Positions 1 to 6,225 of a stretch of DNA of 13,936 nucleotides are shown here, one piece after another (position 1 is the first letter of the stretch; each line of letters begins with the position of its first letter). The stretch comes from Pseudomonadota bacterium. Its GTDB lineage: Bacteria > Pseudomonadota > Gammaproteobacteria > Burkholderiales > Burkholderiaceae_C. The notes under the pieces were generated by a model. It was given only the letters and a program-made list of their open reading frames with translations, was not told where the DNA came from and made no database searches. Position numbers and translations under genes: made by a program. The DNA is taken from positions 1 through 13,936 of the forward strand of contig JAEWPH010000027.1 in assembly GCA_023460715.1 (NCBI GenBank). Reading direction: 5' to 3'.

Positions 1-173
1 CCGTGGTGGCGCTCGGCACCGCCGCACCCCTGCGCGATGCGCCCCGGCGCTACCTCAACCGCCTGTCCGACCTGCTCTTCGTGCTGGCCCGCGTGCTCAA
101 CCGCGTGGACGGCGGCGACGACGTGTACTGGAAGAGCGAGCGCCTGGCGCGGCAGGGCGGCGAGCCCACATGA
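1..173 (+). CDS. Cob(I)alamin adenosyltransferase, PduO type (C-terminal fragment)
   Basis: Only the last 56 codons are in the window; the open frame begins at base 3 and ends at TGA 171-173. The translation contains RRYLNRLSDLLFVLAR, which matches the C-terminal helix signature of PduO-type ATP:cob(I)alamin adenosyltransferases, followed by VLNRVDGGDDVYWKSE, again typical of the family end. Known family members transfer the adenosyl group of ATP to cob(I)alamin to make coenzyme B12 in the cytoplasm. The start and ATP-binding N-terminus lie outside the window. The stop overlaps the next start (ATGA), so the downstream small gene is probably translated from the same message. Confidence 0.85.
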   Translation, partial: VVALGTAAPLRDAPRRYLNRLSDLLFVLARVLNRVDGGDDVYWKSERLARQGGEPT

Positions 174-538
174 CGCGGCGCGCGGGCCTGAGCGCGGGGC
201 TGGCATGCGCCGGGCTGCTGCTCGCCCTGTCCGGTGCCCCAGCCCAGGCGCAGACGCAGCTCCGGCCGGCTGCGCAAACGCTGGACTGGGACCGCAGCGC
301 CGAGGTGCTGACGTACCGCACCTGCGGCTGCGCCGACGCCTGCTGGGTGGCCGAGGTGACCGACCGCCGCACGCACATCCTGAAGGCCCGCCTGCGCTGC
401 GACTGCGAGACCCTGCTGGCCTACCGGCCGCTGGCCGAGCCGGCGCGCACGGTGGAGGGCCGGTGCGAGGCGGTCAACGGCAGCGGCGACAAGTTCGGCG
501 CCCTCCGCGCGCGGCTGCAGGGGCTGCTCGGGCGCTGA
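170..538 (+). CDS. Small secreted cysteine-rich protein, function unknown
   Basis: The product is 122 aa. Residues 1-28 look like a Sec signal peptide: MTRR, a hydrophobic stretch rich in Leu and Ala, and a cleavage-type PAQAQ. The predicted mature part of about 94 aa has six cysteines, grouped as CGC..xxC, then CDC, then a lone C, an even number compatible with three disulphides or with metal binding in the periplasm. I do not recognise a family. The start is set by the ATGA overlap with the preceding adenosyltransferase, which also argues that it is a real gene. No membrane segment follows the signal. Codon composition matches its neighbours. Confidence 0.65.
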   Translation: MTRRAGLSAGLACAGLLLALSGAPAQAQTQLRPAAQTLDWDRSAEVLTYRTCGCADACWVAEVTDRRTHILKARLRCDCETLLAYRPLAEPARTVEGRCEAVNGSGDKFGALRARLQGLLGR

Positions 539-616
539 GCCCGGCCCACGGGGGGCGCGGTGGCGGCGATATCCTCCGCCCGGCGCGCCCCGGGCCGCCC
601 GCATAAACTACCGCCC

Positions 617-859
617 ATGGAACTGAAGATCGTCATTTACTCGAAGTCCGCCTGCCCGCAGTGCGATTCCGCCAAGATGCTGCTGAAGACGCGCTCCATC
701 GCCTTCGAGGAGATCAAGATCGACGACGAGGCCGAGCGCCTCGCGTTCTTCCAGAAGTGCGGCCCGTCCGTGCGCCAGATGCCCCAGGTCTTCATCAACG
801 ACCAGCGCGTGGGCGGGCTGGCCGGCCTGCAGGCCGCGCTGTCGCAGCTGGGACTGTGA
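617..859 (+). CDS. Glutaredoxin family protein with CPQC active site
   Basis: An 80-aa single-domain thioredoxin fold. It begins MELKIVIYSKSACPQC: strand beta1 followed by the redox motif Cys13-Pro-Gln-Cys16. The cis-proline segment QMPQVFIND (Pro56) and the GG at 66-67 are the usual glutathione-site and fold markers of glutaredoxins. The family reduces disulphides or mixed glutathione disulphides in the cytoplasm. The frame is open upstream to an ATG at 560, but the Met at 617 is chosen because the beta strand starts there and the upstream codons read as low-complexity Arg/Pro. A TAAACT hexamer at 604-609 could be a -10 box, though no good -35 was found. Its TGA overlaps the GTG start of the next gene. 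Confidence 0.88.
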   Translation: MELKIVIYSKSACPQCDSAKMLLKTRSIAFEEIKIDDEAERLAFFQKCGPSVRQMPQVFINDQRVGGLAGLQAALSQLGL

Positions 860-1413
860 CCGCCGCTGCCACGGCCTCCCCGCGTCGCCCGCGCATCTAT
901 CTCGCGGGCCCCGACGTCTTCCGCCCCGACGCGCCGGCGCGCTTCGCCCGGCTGAAGGCCCAGTGCGCAGCCCGGGGCCTGGAGGGCGTGGCTCCCACCG
1001 ACACGCAGGTGGACACGCACCCCGGCCGCGGCTCGGACGACGACACGCTCGCCCAGCGCATCTACGACGGCAACATCGCGCTGCTGCGCCAGGCGGACGG
1101 CGTGGCCGCCAATCTGGAGGCCTTCCGCGGGCTGGAGCCGGATTCGGGCACCGTCTTCGAAGTGGGCTATGCCATCGCGCTGGGCAAGCCGGTGGTGGCC
1201 TACCACGTGCCCGCGCAGAGCTACGCGGAGCGGGTCAGCGCCGCCATGCCCTGCATGCGCGGCGCCGACGGCGTGGTGCGCGAAAGCGCCACCGGCATGG
1301 AGGTGGAGGGCCGTGGCCAGCGCCTCAACCTCATGATCACGCGCTCGTGCGGGCTGGAGGCCACGGCGGAAGACGCCCTGCGCCAGCTGGCTCGTTTGCT
1401 ATTGAATCAATAG
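856..1413 (+). CDS. Nucleoside 2-deoxyribosyltransferase family protein
   Basis: The product is 185 aa from a GTG start that overlaps the glutaredoxin stop (GTGA). RIYLAGPDVF at residues 13-22 matches the N-terminal nucleotide-binding strand and loop of the family. Then come QADGVAANLE (Asp81) and DSGTVFEVGYAIALGKPVV, in which Glu102 aligns with the catalytic nucleophile of nucleoside 2-deoxyribosyltransferases. RLNLMI near residues 156-161 resembles the C-terminal segment that completes the neighbouring subunit's site. Family enzymes exchange or hydrolyse the N-glycosidic bond of deoxynucleosides or nucleotides; some members instead act in nucleotide clean-up, and the sequence does not decide which. 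The earlier ATG at 661 in this frame lies inside the glutaredoxin gene and is rejected. The last four codons and the stop come from a dispersed repeat. Confidence 0.82.
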   Translation: MTAAATASPRRPRIYLAGPDVFRPDAPARFARLKAQCAARGLEGVAPTDTQVDTHPGRGSDDDTLAQRIYDGNIALLRQADGVAANLEAFRGLEPDSGTVFEVGYAIALGKPVVAYHVPAQSYAERVSAAMPCMRGADGVVRESATGMEVEGRGQRLNLMITRSCGLEATAEDALRQLARLLLNQ

Positions 1414-1460
1414 CTATTTCCGCTTGATGCGCCTGCGCTGCAGGCCGTTTTGATCTGAAT
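1398..1460 (+). repeat. Dispersed intergenic element, copy 1
   Basis: It starts with a perfect inverted repeat of 8 bp around one central base at 1398-1414, readable as GCTAT-N7-ATAGC. Next is GCTTGATGCGC at 1422-1432 and, after 19 bases, GATCTGAAT at 1452-1460. Positions 1410-1432 match 13297-13319 at 20 of 23 bases, and GATCTGAAT recurs at 13324-13332, so this is the same element as the one after the last rightward gene. I associate this style of repeat with 3' ends of genes in Comamonadaceae (from memory, not searched). It overlaps the 3' end of the preceding coding region. Function is unknown; transcription termination or mRNA 3'-end protection is possible. Confidence 0.7.
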
Positions 1461-1522
1461 CTCCGGGCCGTGCGTGCGCGGGGCTGGTCGCCGGCCAGGG
1501 CGGCTTTCCATGGCTTGCTTTG

Positions 1523-1576
1523 GAATAAGCAGAGAGCTTTTTATTCTTTGGTTGTCGGGGCGCCAGATTCGATACT
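1523..1576 (+). promoter_or_regulatory. Candidate metQ promoter with AT-rich activator-type motif
   Basis: In an otherwise GC-rich 246-base gap there is an AT-rich block containing GAATAA (1523-1528) and its inverted copy TTATTC (1541-1546). It is followed by a possible -35 TTGGTT (1548-1553), a 17-base spacer and a -10 GATACT (1571-1576). The weak -35 next to a dyad is what an activator-dependent promoter would show. TTATTCTTTGG resembles motifs I recall upstream of sulphur-assimilation genes in betaproteobacteria, where a CysB-type LysR regulator acts. That link is an inference. The rest of the gap (1461-1522 and 1577-1659) shows nothing recognisable apart from a purine-rich stretch, CAAGAGAGA at 1644-1652, near the start codon. 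Confidence 0.35.
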
Positions 1577-1659
1577 GCCGGCTCTCCCGGCGGGAGCGCG
1601 GGTGATCTCCGGCGCCCACCCGCCCACCCCCAGACCTATAGCCCAAGAGAGACCGCGCC

Positions 1660-2532
1660 ATGTCCTTGCGTTTCCTGTCCGCCCAGCGTTCCACCGAGTC
1701 TTCTGCCGCCGCCTCCGGCGCCCTGGGCCGCCGCGCCCTCACGGTGGCGGCCCTGGCCGTTGCCGCCTCGCTGTCGCTGCCCGCCGCGGCGCAGGACCCG
1801 GCCAAGAAGCAGATCGTGATCGGCGCCACGGCCGGCTCCAACTACGACCAGCTGCAGTCGGGCATCGTGCCGCAGCTGCAGAAGAAGGGCTACACCGTGA
1901 AGCTGGTGGAGTTCAACGACTACGTGCAGCCCAACCTGGCCCTGGCCGACGGCTCGCTGGACGCCAACTTCTTCCAGCACGAGGTCTACTTCAACCAGTT
2001 CAAGAACAACCGCAAGCTGGACCTGACGGCGCTGACGCAGGGCCCCATCGCGCCCATGGGCATCTACTCCAAGAAGCGCAAGACCCTGGCCGACCTGAAG
2101 GACGGCGACCGCGTGAGCCTGCCCAACGACGCCACCAACCTGGCGCGCGCGCTGGTGCTGCTGCAGCAGGCCGGGCTGGTGACGGTGAAGGAGGGCGTGG
2201 ACCCCATGCGCATCTCCGAGCTGGACCTGGCGAGCAACCCGCGCAAGATCAAGCTGCTGCCGCTGGATGCCGCGCACCTTCCGCGTTCGCTGGACGACGC
2301 CGAATTCGCCATCATCAACGGCAACTTCGCCATCTCGTCGGGCCTGAAGCTCACCGAGGCCGTGGTGCTGGAGAAGACGCCCGACCACTACCTGAACATC
2401 GTCGCCGTGAAGACGCGCGACAAGGACACGCAGTGGGCCAAGGACCTGGCCGCCGCCTACCGCACGCCCGAGTACAAGGCCGTGCTGGACGCCAAGTTCG
2501 CCGGCTACGCCAAGCCCGCCTTCCTGCGCTGA
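1660..2532 (+). CDS. metQ: MetQ/NlpA-family methionine ABC transporter substrate-binding protein
   Basis: The product is 290 aa. The N-terminus is a rather long polar leader followed by a hydrophobic stretch (about residues 25-41) ending PAAAQD, so a signal-peptidase I type cleavage near residue 44-45 is likely. The mature protein begins with IVIGATAGSNYDQL and continues YTVKLVEFNDYVQPNLALADGSLDAN in pieces typical of NlpA/MetQ proteins, followed by FFQHEVYFNQF and, later, FAIINGNFA. MetQ proteins capture methionine in the periplasm and hand it to MetI/MetN. Two oddities are seen: there is no lipobox cysteine, although most MetQ proteins are lipoproteins, and no metI or metN lies beside it in the window. 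It may serve a transporter encoded elsewhere. Start ATG at 1660 has the purine-rich AAGAGAGA upstream. It stands apart from the catabolic cluster that follows and is convergent with it. Confidence 0.88.
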   Translation: MSLRFLSAQRSTESSAAASGALGRRALTVAALAVAASLSLPAAAQDPAKKQIVIGATAGSNYDQLQSGIVPQLQKKGYTVKLVEFNDYVQPNLALADGSLDANFFQHEVYFNQFKNNRKLDLTALTQGPIAPMGIYSKKRKTLADLKDGDRVSLPNDATNLARALVLLQQAGLVTVKEGVDPMRISELDLASNPRKIKLLPLDAAHLPRSLDDAEFAIINGNFAISSGLKLTEAVVLEKTPDHYLNIVAVKTRDKDTQWAKDLAAAYRTPEYKAVLDAKFAGYAKPAFLR

Positions 2533-2534
2533 TC

Positions 2535-2586
2535 GCACTGCGGCGGCGGTGCCGGGCTGCGCGGGGCGCAGCCGGGCGTGCAGTGC
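2535..2586. terminator. GC-rich nested hairpin between convergent genes
   Basis: In the 114-base gap between the convergent metQ and GntR genes there is a perfect 8-bp hairpin, GGCTGCGC-GGG-GCGCAGCC (2555-2573). It lies inside an outer perfect 7-bp inverted repeat, GCACTGC (2535-2541) with GCAGTGC (2580-2586). The position suggests a bidirectional transcription stop. No T-run follows on either strand, so it is not a textbook intrinsic terminator and could be only a structural barrier. Confidence 0.4.
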
Positions 2587-2646
2587 GCCGCCGTGGTTCC
2601 GGTCTTGGGCCGACGGGCCCCGGCCCGCTGCGCCGGCCTTGCGCCG

Positions 2647-3462
2647 TCAGGCCATGCCGAGCATGCGCGCCAGGCTGTTGCCTGGCGCCTCGTGCTGCAT
2701 GCACACGCTGCGCTCCAGCTCCAGCAGGTGCTCTTCCATCACCGCCACGGCGCCCTCGGCGTCGCCCTGCTCGATGAGGTCCACCACGCGCGCATGCTCC
2801 TCGTGCTCGCACGAGGCCTTGCCCGGCGGCTCGTACAGCGCCACGATGAGCGAGCAGCGCGACACCAGCTCCATCAGGTAGCGCTGCAGGATGGGGTTGC
2901 GCGCCAGTTCCGCCAGCCGCAGGTGGAACGAGCTGGCCAGGCGGGCCCAGGCAGGCTGGGTGAAGGTGTGCATGGCCGCATGCTCCTGCTGCAGCTGGCT
3001 GCGCAGGCTGGCCAGGTCCTCCGGCGTGGCGTGGCGGGTGGCCAGCCGCACGATGGCGGCCTCCAGCGCGCGGCGCGCCTCGAAGATCTTGCGGGTCTCT
3101 TCCGGGCTGGGCGCGGCCACCACGGCGCCGCGGTTGGGCCGCAGCTCCACGATGTGGTCGTGGGCCAGCGTCTGCAGCACCTTGCGCACGGTGGCGCGGC
3201 GCACGCCGAACAGGGTGCACAGCGAGGCCTCGGGCAGCTTGGTGCCGGGGGTGAGGCGCTGCGTCATCACGCTTTCGAACACCGTGTTGTAGATGCGGGT
3301 CTCCACATCGTCGCCCGGGCGCAGGCCCGGCAGCGCCACGGCCTGGTCGGCGGCAGGCAGAGCGGCCACGGGCAAGGCGGCGCTCTTCTGCGGTGCGGCC
3401 GCCTTCTTGCGGGCGGGAGCGCGGGGCCGGGGGGCTGGGCGAGGTGGGGTGGAGGTGGCCAT
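2647..3462 (-). CDS. GntR-family transcriptional regulator, FadR/FCD subfamily
   Basis: The product is 271 aa. Residues 1-48 are a Pro/Ala/Arg/Lys-rich, probably disordered tail. Residues 52-117 form the GntR winged helix (VETRIYNTVFESVM, TPGTKLPEASLCTLFGVRRATVRKVLQTLA, PNRGAVVA, given here in pieces). Residues 122-255 form the all-helical FCD ligand domain. The three metal-type histidines of FCD proteins are visible as FH180, EEH223 and EEH245, while the Asp usually four residues before the first His is Ala176. Such proteins usually repress catabolic genes and are released by a pathway carboxylate. The gene is last in a leftward run of hydrolase genes, 92 bases after the amidase. ATG 3462 is preferred over ATG 3480 because the latter lies inside a palindrome likely to be the operator; neither has a clear ribosome site. 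Confidence 0.88.
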   Translation of the reverse strand: MATSTPPRPAPRPRAPARKKAAAPQKSAALPVAALPAADQAVALPGLRPGDDVETRIYNTVFESVMTQRLTPGTKLPEASLCTLFGVRRATVRKVLQTLAHDHIVELRPNRGAVVAAPSPEETRKIFEARRALEAAIVRLATRHATPEDLASLRSQLQQEHAAMHTFTQPAWARLASSFHLRLAELARNPILQRYLMELVSRCSLIVALYEPPGKASCEHEEHARVVDLIEQGDAEGAVAVMEEHLLELERSVCMQHEAPGNSLARMLGMA

Positions 3463-3475
3463 GGAGCGTGCGACA

Positions 3476-3493
3476 GGCATTGTCGACCATGCC
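3476..3493. promoter_or_regulatory. Palindrome upstream of gntR-type gene, candidate autoregulatory operator
   Basis: The sequence GGCATTGTCGACCATGCC is an 18-bp palindrome with a single mismatched pair (3481/3488). It lies 13 bases upstream of the preferred start of the GntR/FCD regulator. Its core ATTGTCGAC is shared with the perfect palindrome at 6309-6322 in the divergent control region. FadR-type regulators typically bind short palindromes of the TTGTNNACAA kind, so binding by the adjacent regulator is a reasonable inference. Confidence 0.55.
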
Positions 3494-3554
3494 GCGGGGG
3501 TCAGTGTTCGGCGGCGATTGTCGCGCTTTCCTGGGGAAGGGAAGGGGCGGCCGT

Positions 3555-4781
3555 TCAGGCCGGCACGGCCTGCAGCCGTTCCCACACCTGCACAGCCAGA
3601 TGCACCAGCGCCCGGTCGCTGCCGGCCGGGCCGATCAGCGAGACGCCTGCAGGCAGGCCCTCGGCCGTGCGCAGCGGCAGGCTCACCTGGGGCAGGCCGG
3701 CCAGGCCGGCGATGCAGCAGATGCGCAGGGTGCGCATGCGGGTGGCGTCGATCTCGGGGCCGCTCGCATCGCGCAGCGGCGCCACGGTGGCGGCGGAAGG
3801 CAGCAGCAGCACGGTGTCGTCGCCCACCAGAGACCGCACGCGTTCGCGCACGGCCTGGCCGGCGGCGCGGGCTGCGCTGGCGCTCTCGGGGCTGACCTGG
3901 CTGGCGGCCTGCCAGCGGCCGGCGATGGCGTCCTCGAACGCGGGCTGATGGGCGCTGATCCACGCGCCATGGGCTTCCCATCCTTCGTGGGCGCCCCAGG
4001 CGACGTAGTGCTGGCGCCATTGCTCCAGCGTGGCCCCGTCGCCTGCGGCCTGAACCGGCTCCACGGCCGCGCCCAGTTGCGCCTGCAGCGCGGCGGCGGC
4101 CCGGTCCAGCAGCGGGGTGAAGGTGGCATCGGCCTCGGCCTGCGCGTCTTCGAGCCGCAGCGCGCGGCGCGGGGTGAAGGTCTGGGCGGGCAGCAGCGTG
4201 TCGGCCACGCGCGCGAAGGTGCGGGCCTCGTGCGCGAACCAGGTGGCGGTGTCGAAGCTCGGATGCAGCGGCACCATGCCCGTGCGCGGCAGCAGGCCGT
4301 GCGTGGTGCGCAGGCCCCATACGCCGCAATAGCTGGCCGGCACGCGCGTGGAGCCGCCCGTGTCGGTGCCCAGGGCGAAGTCCACCAGCCGCGCGGCCAC
4401 GGCGGCCACCGAGCCGCTGGACGAACCGCCCGGAATGCGGTCGGGCGCCGCCGCGTTGAGCGGCATGCCGTAGTGCAGGTTGTGGCCGTGGATGCTGTAG
4501 GCCAGCTCATCGGAGATCACCTTGCCGTGCAGCGCCGCACCGGCGGCCAGCAGCTGCGCCACCAGCGGGCTGTGCTGCTCGGCCGGCGCATGCGTGGCCA
4601 GCCAGGTGGGGTTGCCGGCGCCGGTGGTGTGGCCCGCGATGTCGAAGACGTCCTTGGCGGCGAAGCGCAGGCCGGCCAGCGGACCGGACGGCGCGCCCTG
4701 CACGGTGAAGTGCCCGTGGGGCACCCAGGCATGGGCGGTGTCCTCGATGGAAAACGGGGCGGTCGATGGGCGGGTGGTCAT
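3555..4781 (-). CDS. Amidase-signature family hydrolase
   Basis: The product is 408 aa, a usual length for a compact amidase-signature enzyme. The Ser-cisSer-Lys triad is intact: Lys43 in FAAKDVFD, Ser120 in PGGSSSGS, and nucleophile Ser144 in GTDTGGSTRVPAS, with the family's 24-residue spacing between the two serines. The family hydrolyses C-N amide bonds to a carboxylate and ammonia or an amine; substrate cannot be read from sequence. There is no signal peptide, so it is cytoplasmic. It lies 38 bases after the PuuE-like hydrolase gene, in one leftward unit. It is shorter than AtzE/HpxY amidases and no small AtzG/HpxX partner gene is seen next to it. The frame is open upstream, but the start ATG at 4781 is the first that avoids overlap with the previous gene; it has no strong ribosome site. 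Confidence 0.87.
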   Translation of the reverse strand: MTTRPSTAPFSIEDTAHAWVPHGHFTVQGAPSGPLAGLRFAAKDVFDIAGHTTGAGNPTWLATHAPAEQHSPLVAQLLAAGAALHGKVISDELAYSIHGHNLHYGMPLNAAAPDRIPGGSSSGSVAAVAARLVDFALGTDTGGSTRVPASYCGVWGLRTTHGLLPRTGMVPLHPSFDTATWFAHEARTFARVADTLLPAQTFTPRRALRLEDAQAEADATFTPLLDRAAAALQAQLGAAVEPVQAAGDGATLEQWRQHYVAWGAHEGWEAHGAWISAHQPAFEDAIAGRWQAASQVSPESASAARAAGQAVRERVRSLVGDDTVLLLPSAATVAPLRDASGPEIDATRMRTLRICCIAGLAGLPQVSLPLRTAEGLPAGVSLIGPAGSDRALVHLAVQVWERLQAVPA

Positions 4782-4819
4782 GGGCGGAAGATGCAAAGGG
4801 AATCGGTGAAAGGGGCCGG

Positions 4820-5755
4820 TCAGGCCGCGAGCCGCTGCGTGGCCGCGGCGTGGGGGAACAGCGCTTCCATGTGGCGGCAGACCGCGCCCGGCGTGGTGAA
4901 CCACACCTGGCCCGCATCGCGTGCGCGGCACAGGTGCTCCAGCGCGTGGCGCAGGTGGCGCAGGCGGTAGGGCTGGCCCACCAGGTAGGGGTGCAGGGCG
5001 ATGCCCATCACCAGGGGTTGGCGGGCGCTCTGCTCGTGCATCTCGTCGAAGTTGTCGGTGACCATGCGGGCGAAGTCGCGGCCGTCGAGGTTGCGCGCAA
5101 TGATCATGGGGATGTCGTTCAGCTCCTGCGGGTAGGGCACGGACCACAGCGGCTGGCCGGTGCGCGTCTGCATCGGCAGGGGCTGGTCGTCGTGCGCCCA
5201 GTTCAGCGTGTAGGCATAGCCGGTCTCGGCCAGCAGGTCGGGCGTGGTGCGGCTCTCCGAGATCCAGGGCGACAGCCAGCCACGCGGGGCCGTGCCGCTC
5301 TCCTGCGCGATGCGGTCGCGGCAGCCGGCCAGCAGCGCGCGTTCCGCGTCCTCGGCCAGCGTGCCCTGGCGCTCGGCATTGGTGTGGCCGTGGCCGATGA
5401 ACTCGTCACCGCGCGCGGCAAAGGCCGCCACCAGGTCGGGGCAGTGGTCGTACAGGGCCGTGTTCAGCAGGCAGCCCGTGGGCAGGCCCAGCTGGTCGAA
5501 CAGCTCCAGGCAGCGCCAGGCGCCCACGCGGTTGCCGTATTCGCGCCAGCTGTAGTTGAGCACGTCCGGCTCGGGCGAGGCCGGGCCGATGCGTGCGCCC
5601 AGGCCTTCGCCGAACGCGAAGTGCTCCAGGTTGAAGCCCAGGTACACGGCCAGGCGGGCGCCGTTCGGCCAGGTGTAGTCCGGCCGCTGGCCGATGGGCG
5701 CATAGCCGAAGCGCCCGTGCGAGGGCAGGGAGCCCAGGCCGTAGGCGCTGCTCAT
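4820..5755 (-). CDS. Polysaccharide-deacetylase-fold hydrolase, PuuE (allantoinase)-like
   Basis: The product is 311 aa. It shows the NodB-type barrel layout seen in PuuE-like proteins: RLAVYLGFNLE near residue 34, YGNRVGAWRCLELFDQLG at 73-90, CPDLVAAFAARGDEFIGHGHTN at 105-126 (in two parts), RGWLSP at 158-163, and IALHPYLVGQPYR at 252-264. PuuE of pseudomonads is a metal-independent allantoinase with this fold, so a cyclic ureide or related amide is a plausible substrate, although carbohydrate-type deacetylases share the fold. There is no signal peptide, which argues against cell-wall polysaccharide. The start ATG overlaps the stop of the upstream NTF2-like gene (ATGA), indicating translational coupling. 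The substrate assignment is an inference from fold and neighbours. Confidence 0.75.
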   Translation of the reverse strand: MSSAYGLGSLPSHGRFGYAPIGQRPDYTWPNGARLAVYLGFNLEHFAFGEGLGARIGPASPEPDVLNYSWREYGNRVGAWRCLELFDQLGLPTGCLLNTALYDHCPDLVAAFAARGDEFIGHGHTNAERQGTLAEDAERALLAGCRDRIAQESGTAPRGWLSPWISESRTTPDLLAETGYAYTLNWAHDDQPLPMQTRTGQPLWSVPYPQELNDIPMIIARNLDGRDFARMVTDNFDEMHEQSARQPLVMGIALHPYLVGQPYRLRHLRHALEHLCRARDAGQVWFTTPGAVCRHMEALFPHAAATQRLAA

Positions 5756-6225
5756 GCCCCCTCCGCCGCGGCCGGCTGCATGGGCGACGGCCACGGTGCG
5801 GCCAGCCCGGCGCGCACCAGCAGCCATTCGGCGCTGTCGTTCCACACGTCCATCTGCACGATGCGGCCATGGCGCACCACGTAGCGGTCGATGTAGCGGT
5901 TGCCTTCGAACGGCGTGCCGTCGGGCCATGCGCCGTACAGCGTGCCGGTGTTGTAGACCACGGCTTCTTCGTCTGTCGCGCCCTGGGCCACATCGGTGCG
6001 TTCGAAGCGCTTCTTCACCCAGGCGTAGCGCTGCGCGTTGAAGGCCGCGCAATCGGCGGGGCGCTGCAGGGCGCGGCCGCCCGTGAAGCGGATGGTGAGC
6101 TGCTCCGACACGAGGCGGCTGGCCTCCTCGGGCGCGGGAATCATGATGAGCCGCAGGAACTCCTCCACTACGGCGCCCGGGTCCTGTGCCGGTGCGGGGA
6201 TGCCCTCAAGGGGGGCGTGCTGCAT
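5752..6225 (-). CDS. NTF2/SnoaL-like small protein
   Basis: The product is 157 aa. The pattern is that of a cone-shaped SnoaL/NTF2 alpha+beta barrel: helix PGAVVEEFLRLI near residue 16, ERTDVAQGATDEEAVVYNTGTLYG strands (in pieces), NRYIDRYVVRHGRIVQMDVWND near residues 110-131. Family members are isomerases, hydrolases, decarboxylases or non-catalytic partners, so the role here is open. It is the first gene of the leftward unit. ATG 6225 is chosen because GGAGGA (complement of 6231-6236) sits a few bases upstream, an excellent ribosome site; the longer open frame to 6297 has no such support. Its TGA overlaps the next start. Another NTF2-like protein, HpxZ/DUF3225, is encoded in the divergent unit. 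Confidence 0.75.
   Translation of the reverse strand: MQHAPLEGIPAPAQDPGAVVEEFLRLIMIPAPEEASRLVSEQLTIRFTGGRALQRPADCAAFNAQRYAWVKKRFERTDVAQGATDEEAVVYNTGTLYGAWPDGTPFEGNRYIDRYVVRHGRIVQMDVWNDSAEWLLVRAGLAAPWPSPMQPAAAEGA

Noticed and set aside
552..591. Inverted repeat GGGGCGCG (552-559) / CGCGCCCC (584-591) before the glutaredoxin gene, as a terminator
   Set aside because: The 24-base loop is long, no T-run follows, and such GC-only pairs are expected by chance at this base composition.
2578..4970. Long plus-strand open frames (2578-3948 and 3393-4970) over the regulator and amidase genes
   Set aside because: They are shadows of recognisable minus-strand genes and show no domain or ribosome site.
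4820..6052. A longer version of the PuuE-like protein with about 99 extra N-terminal residues
   Set aside because: The extension lies inside the upstream NTF2-like gene in another frame; the ATGA overlap at 5752-5755 gives a better start.
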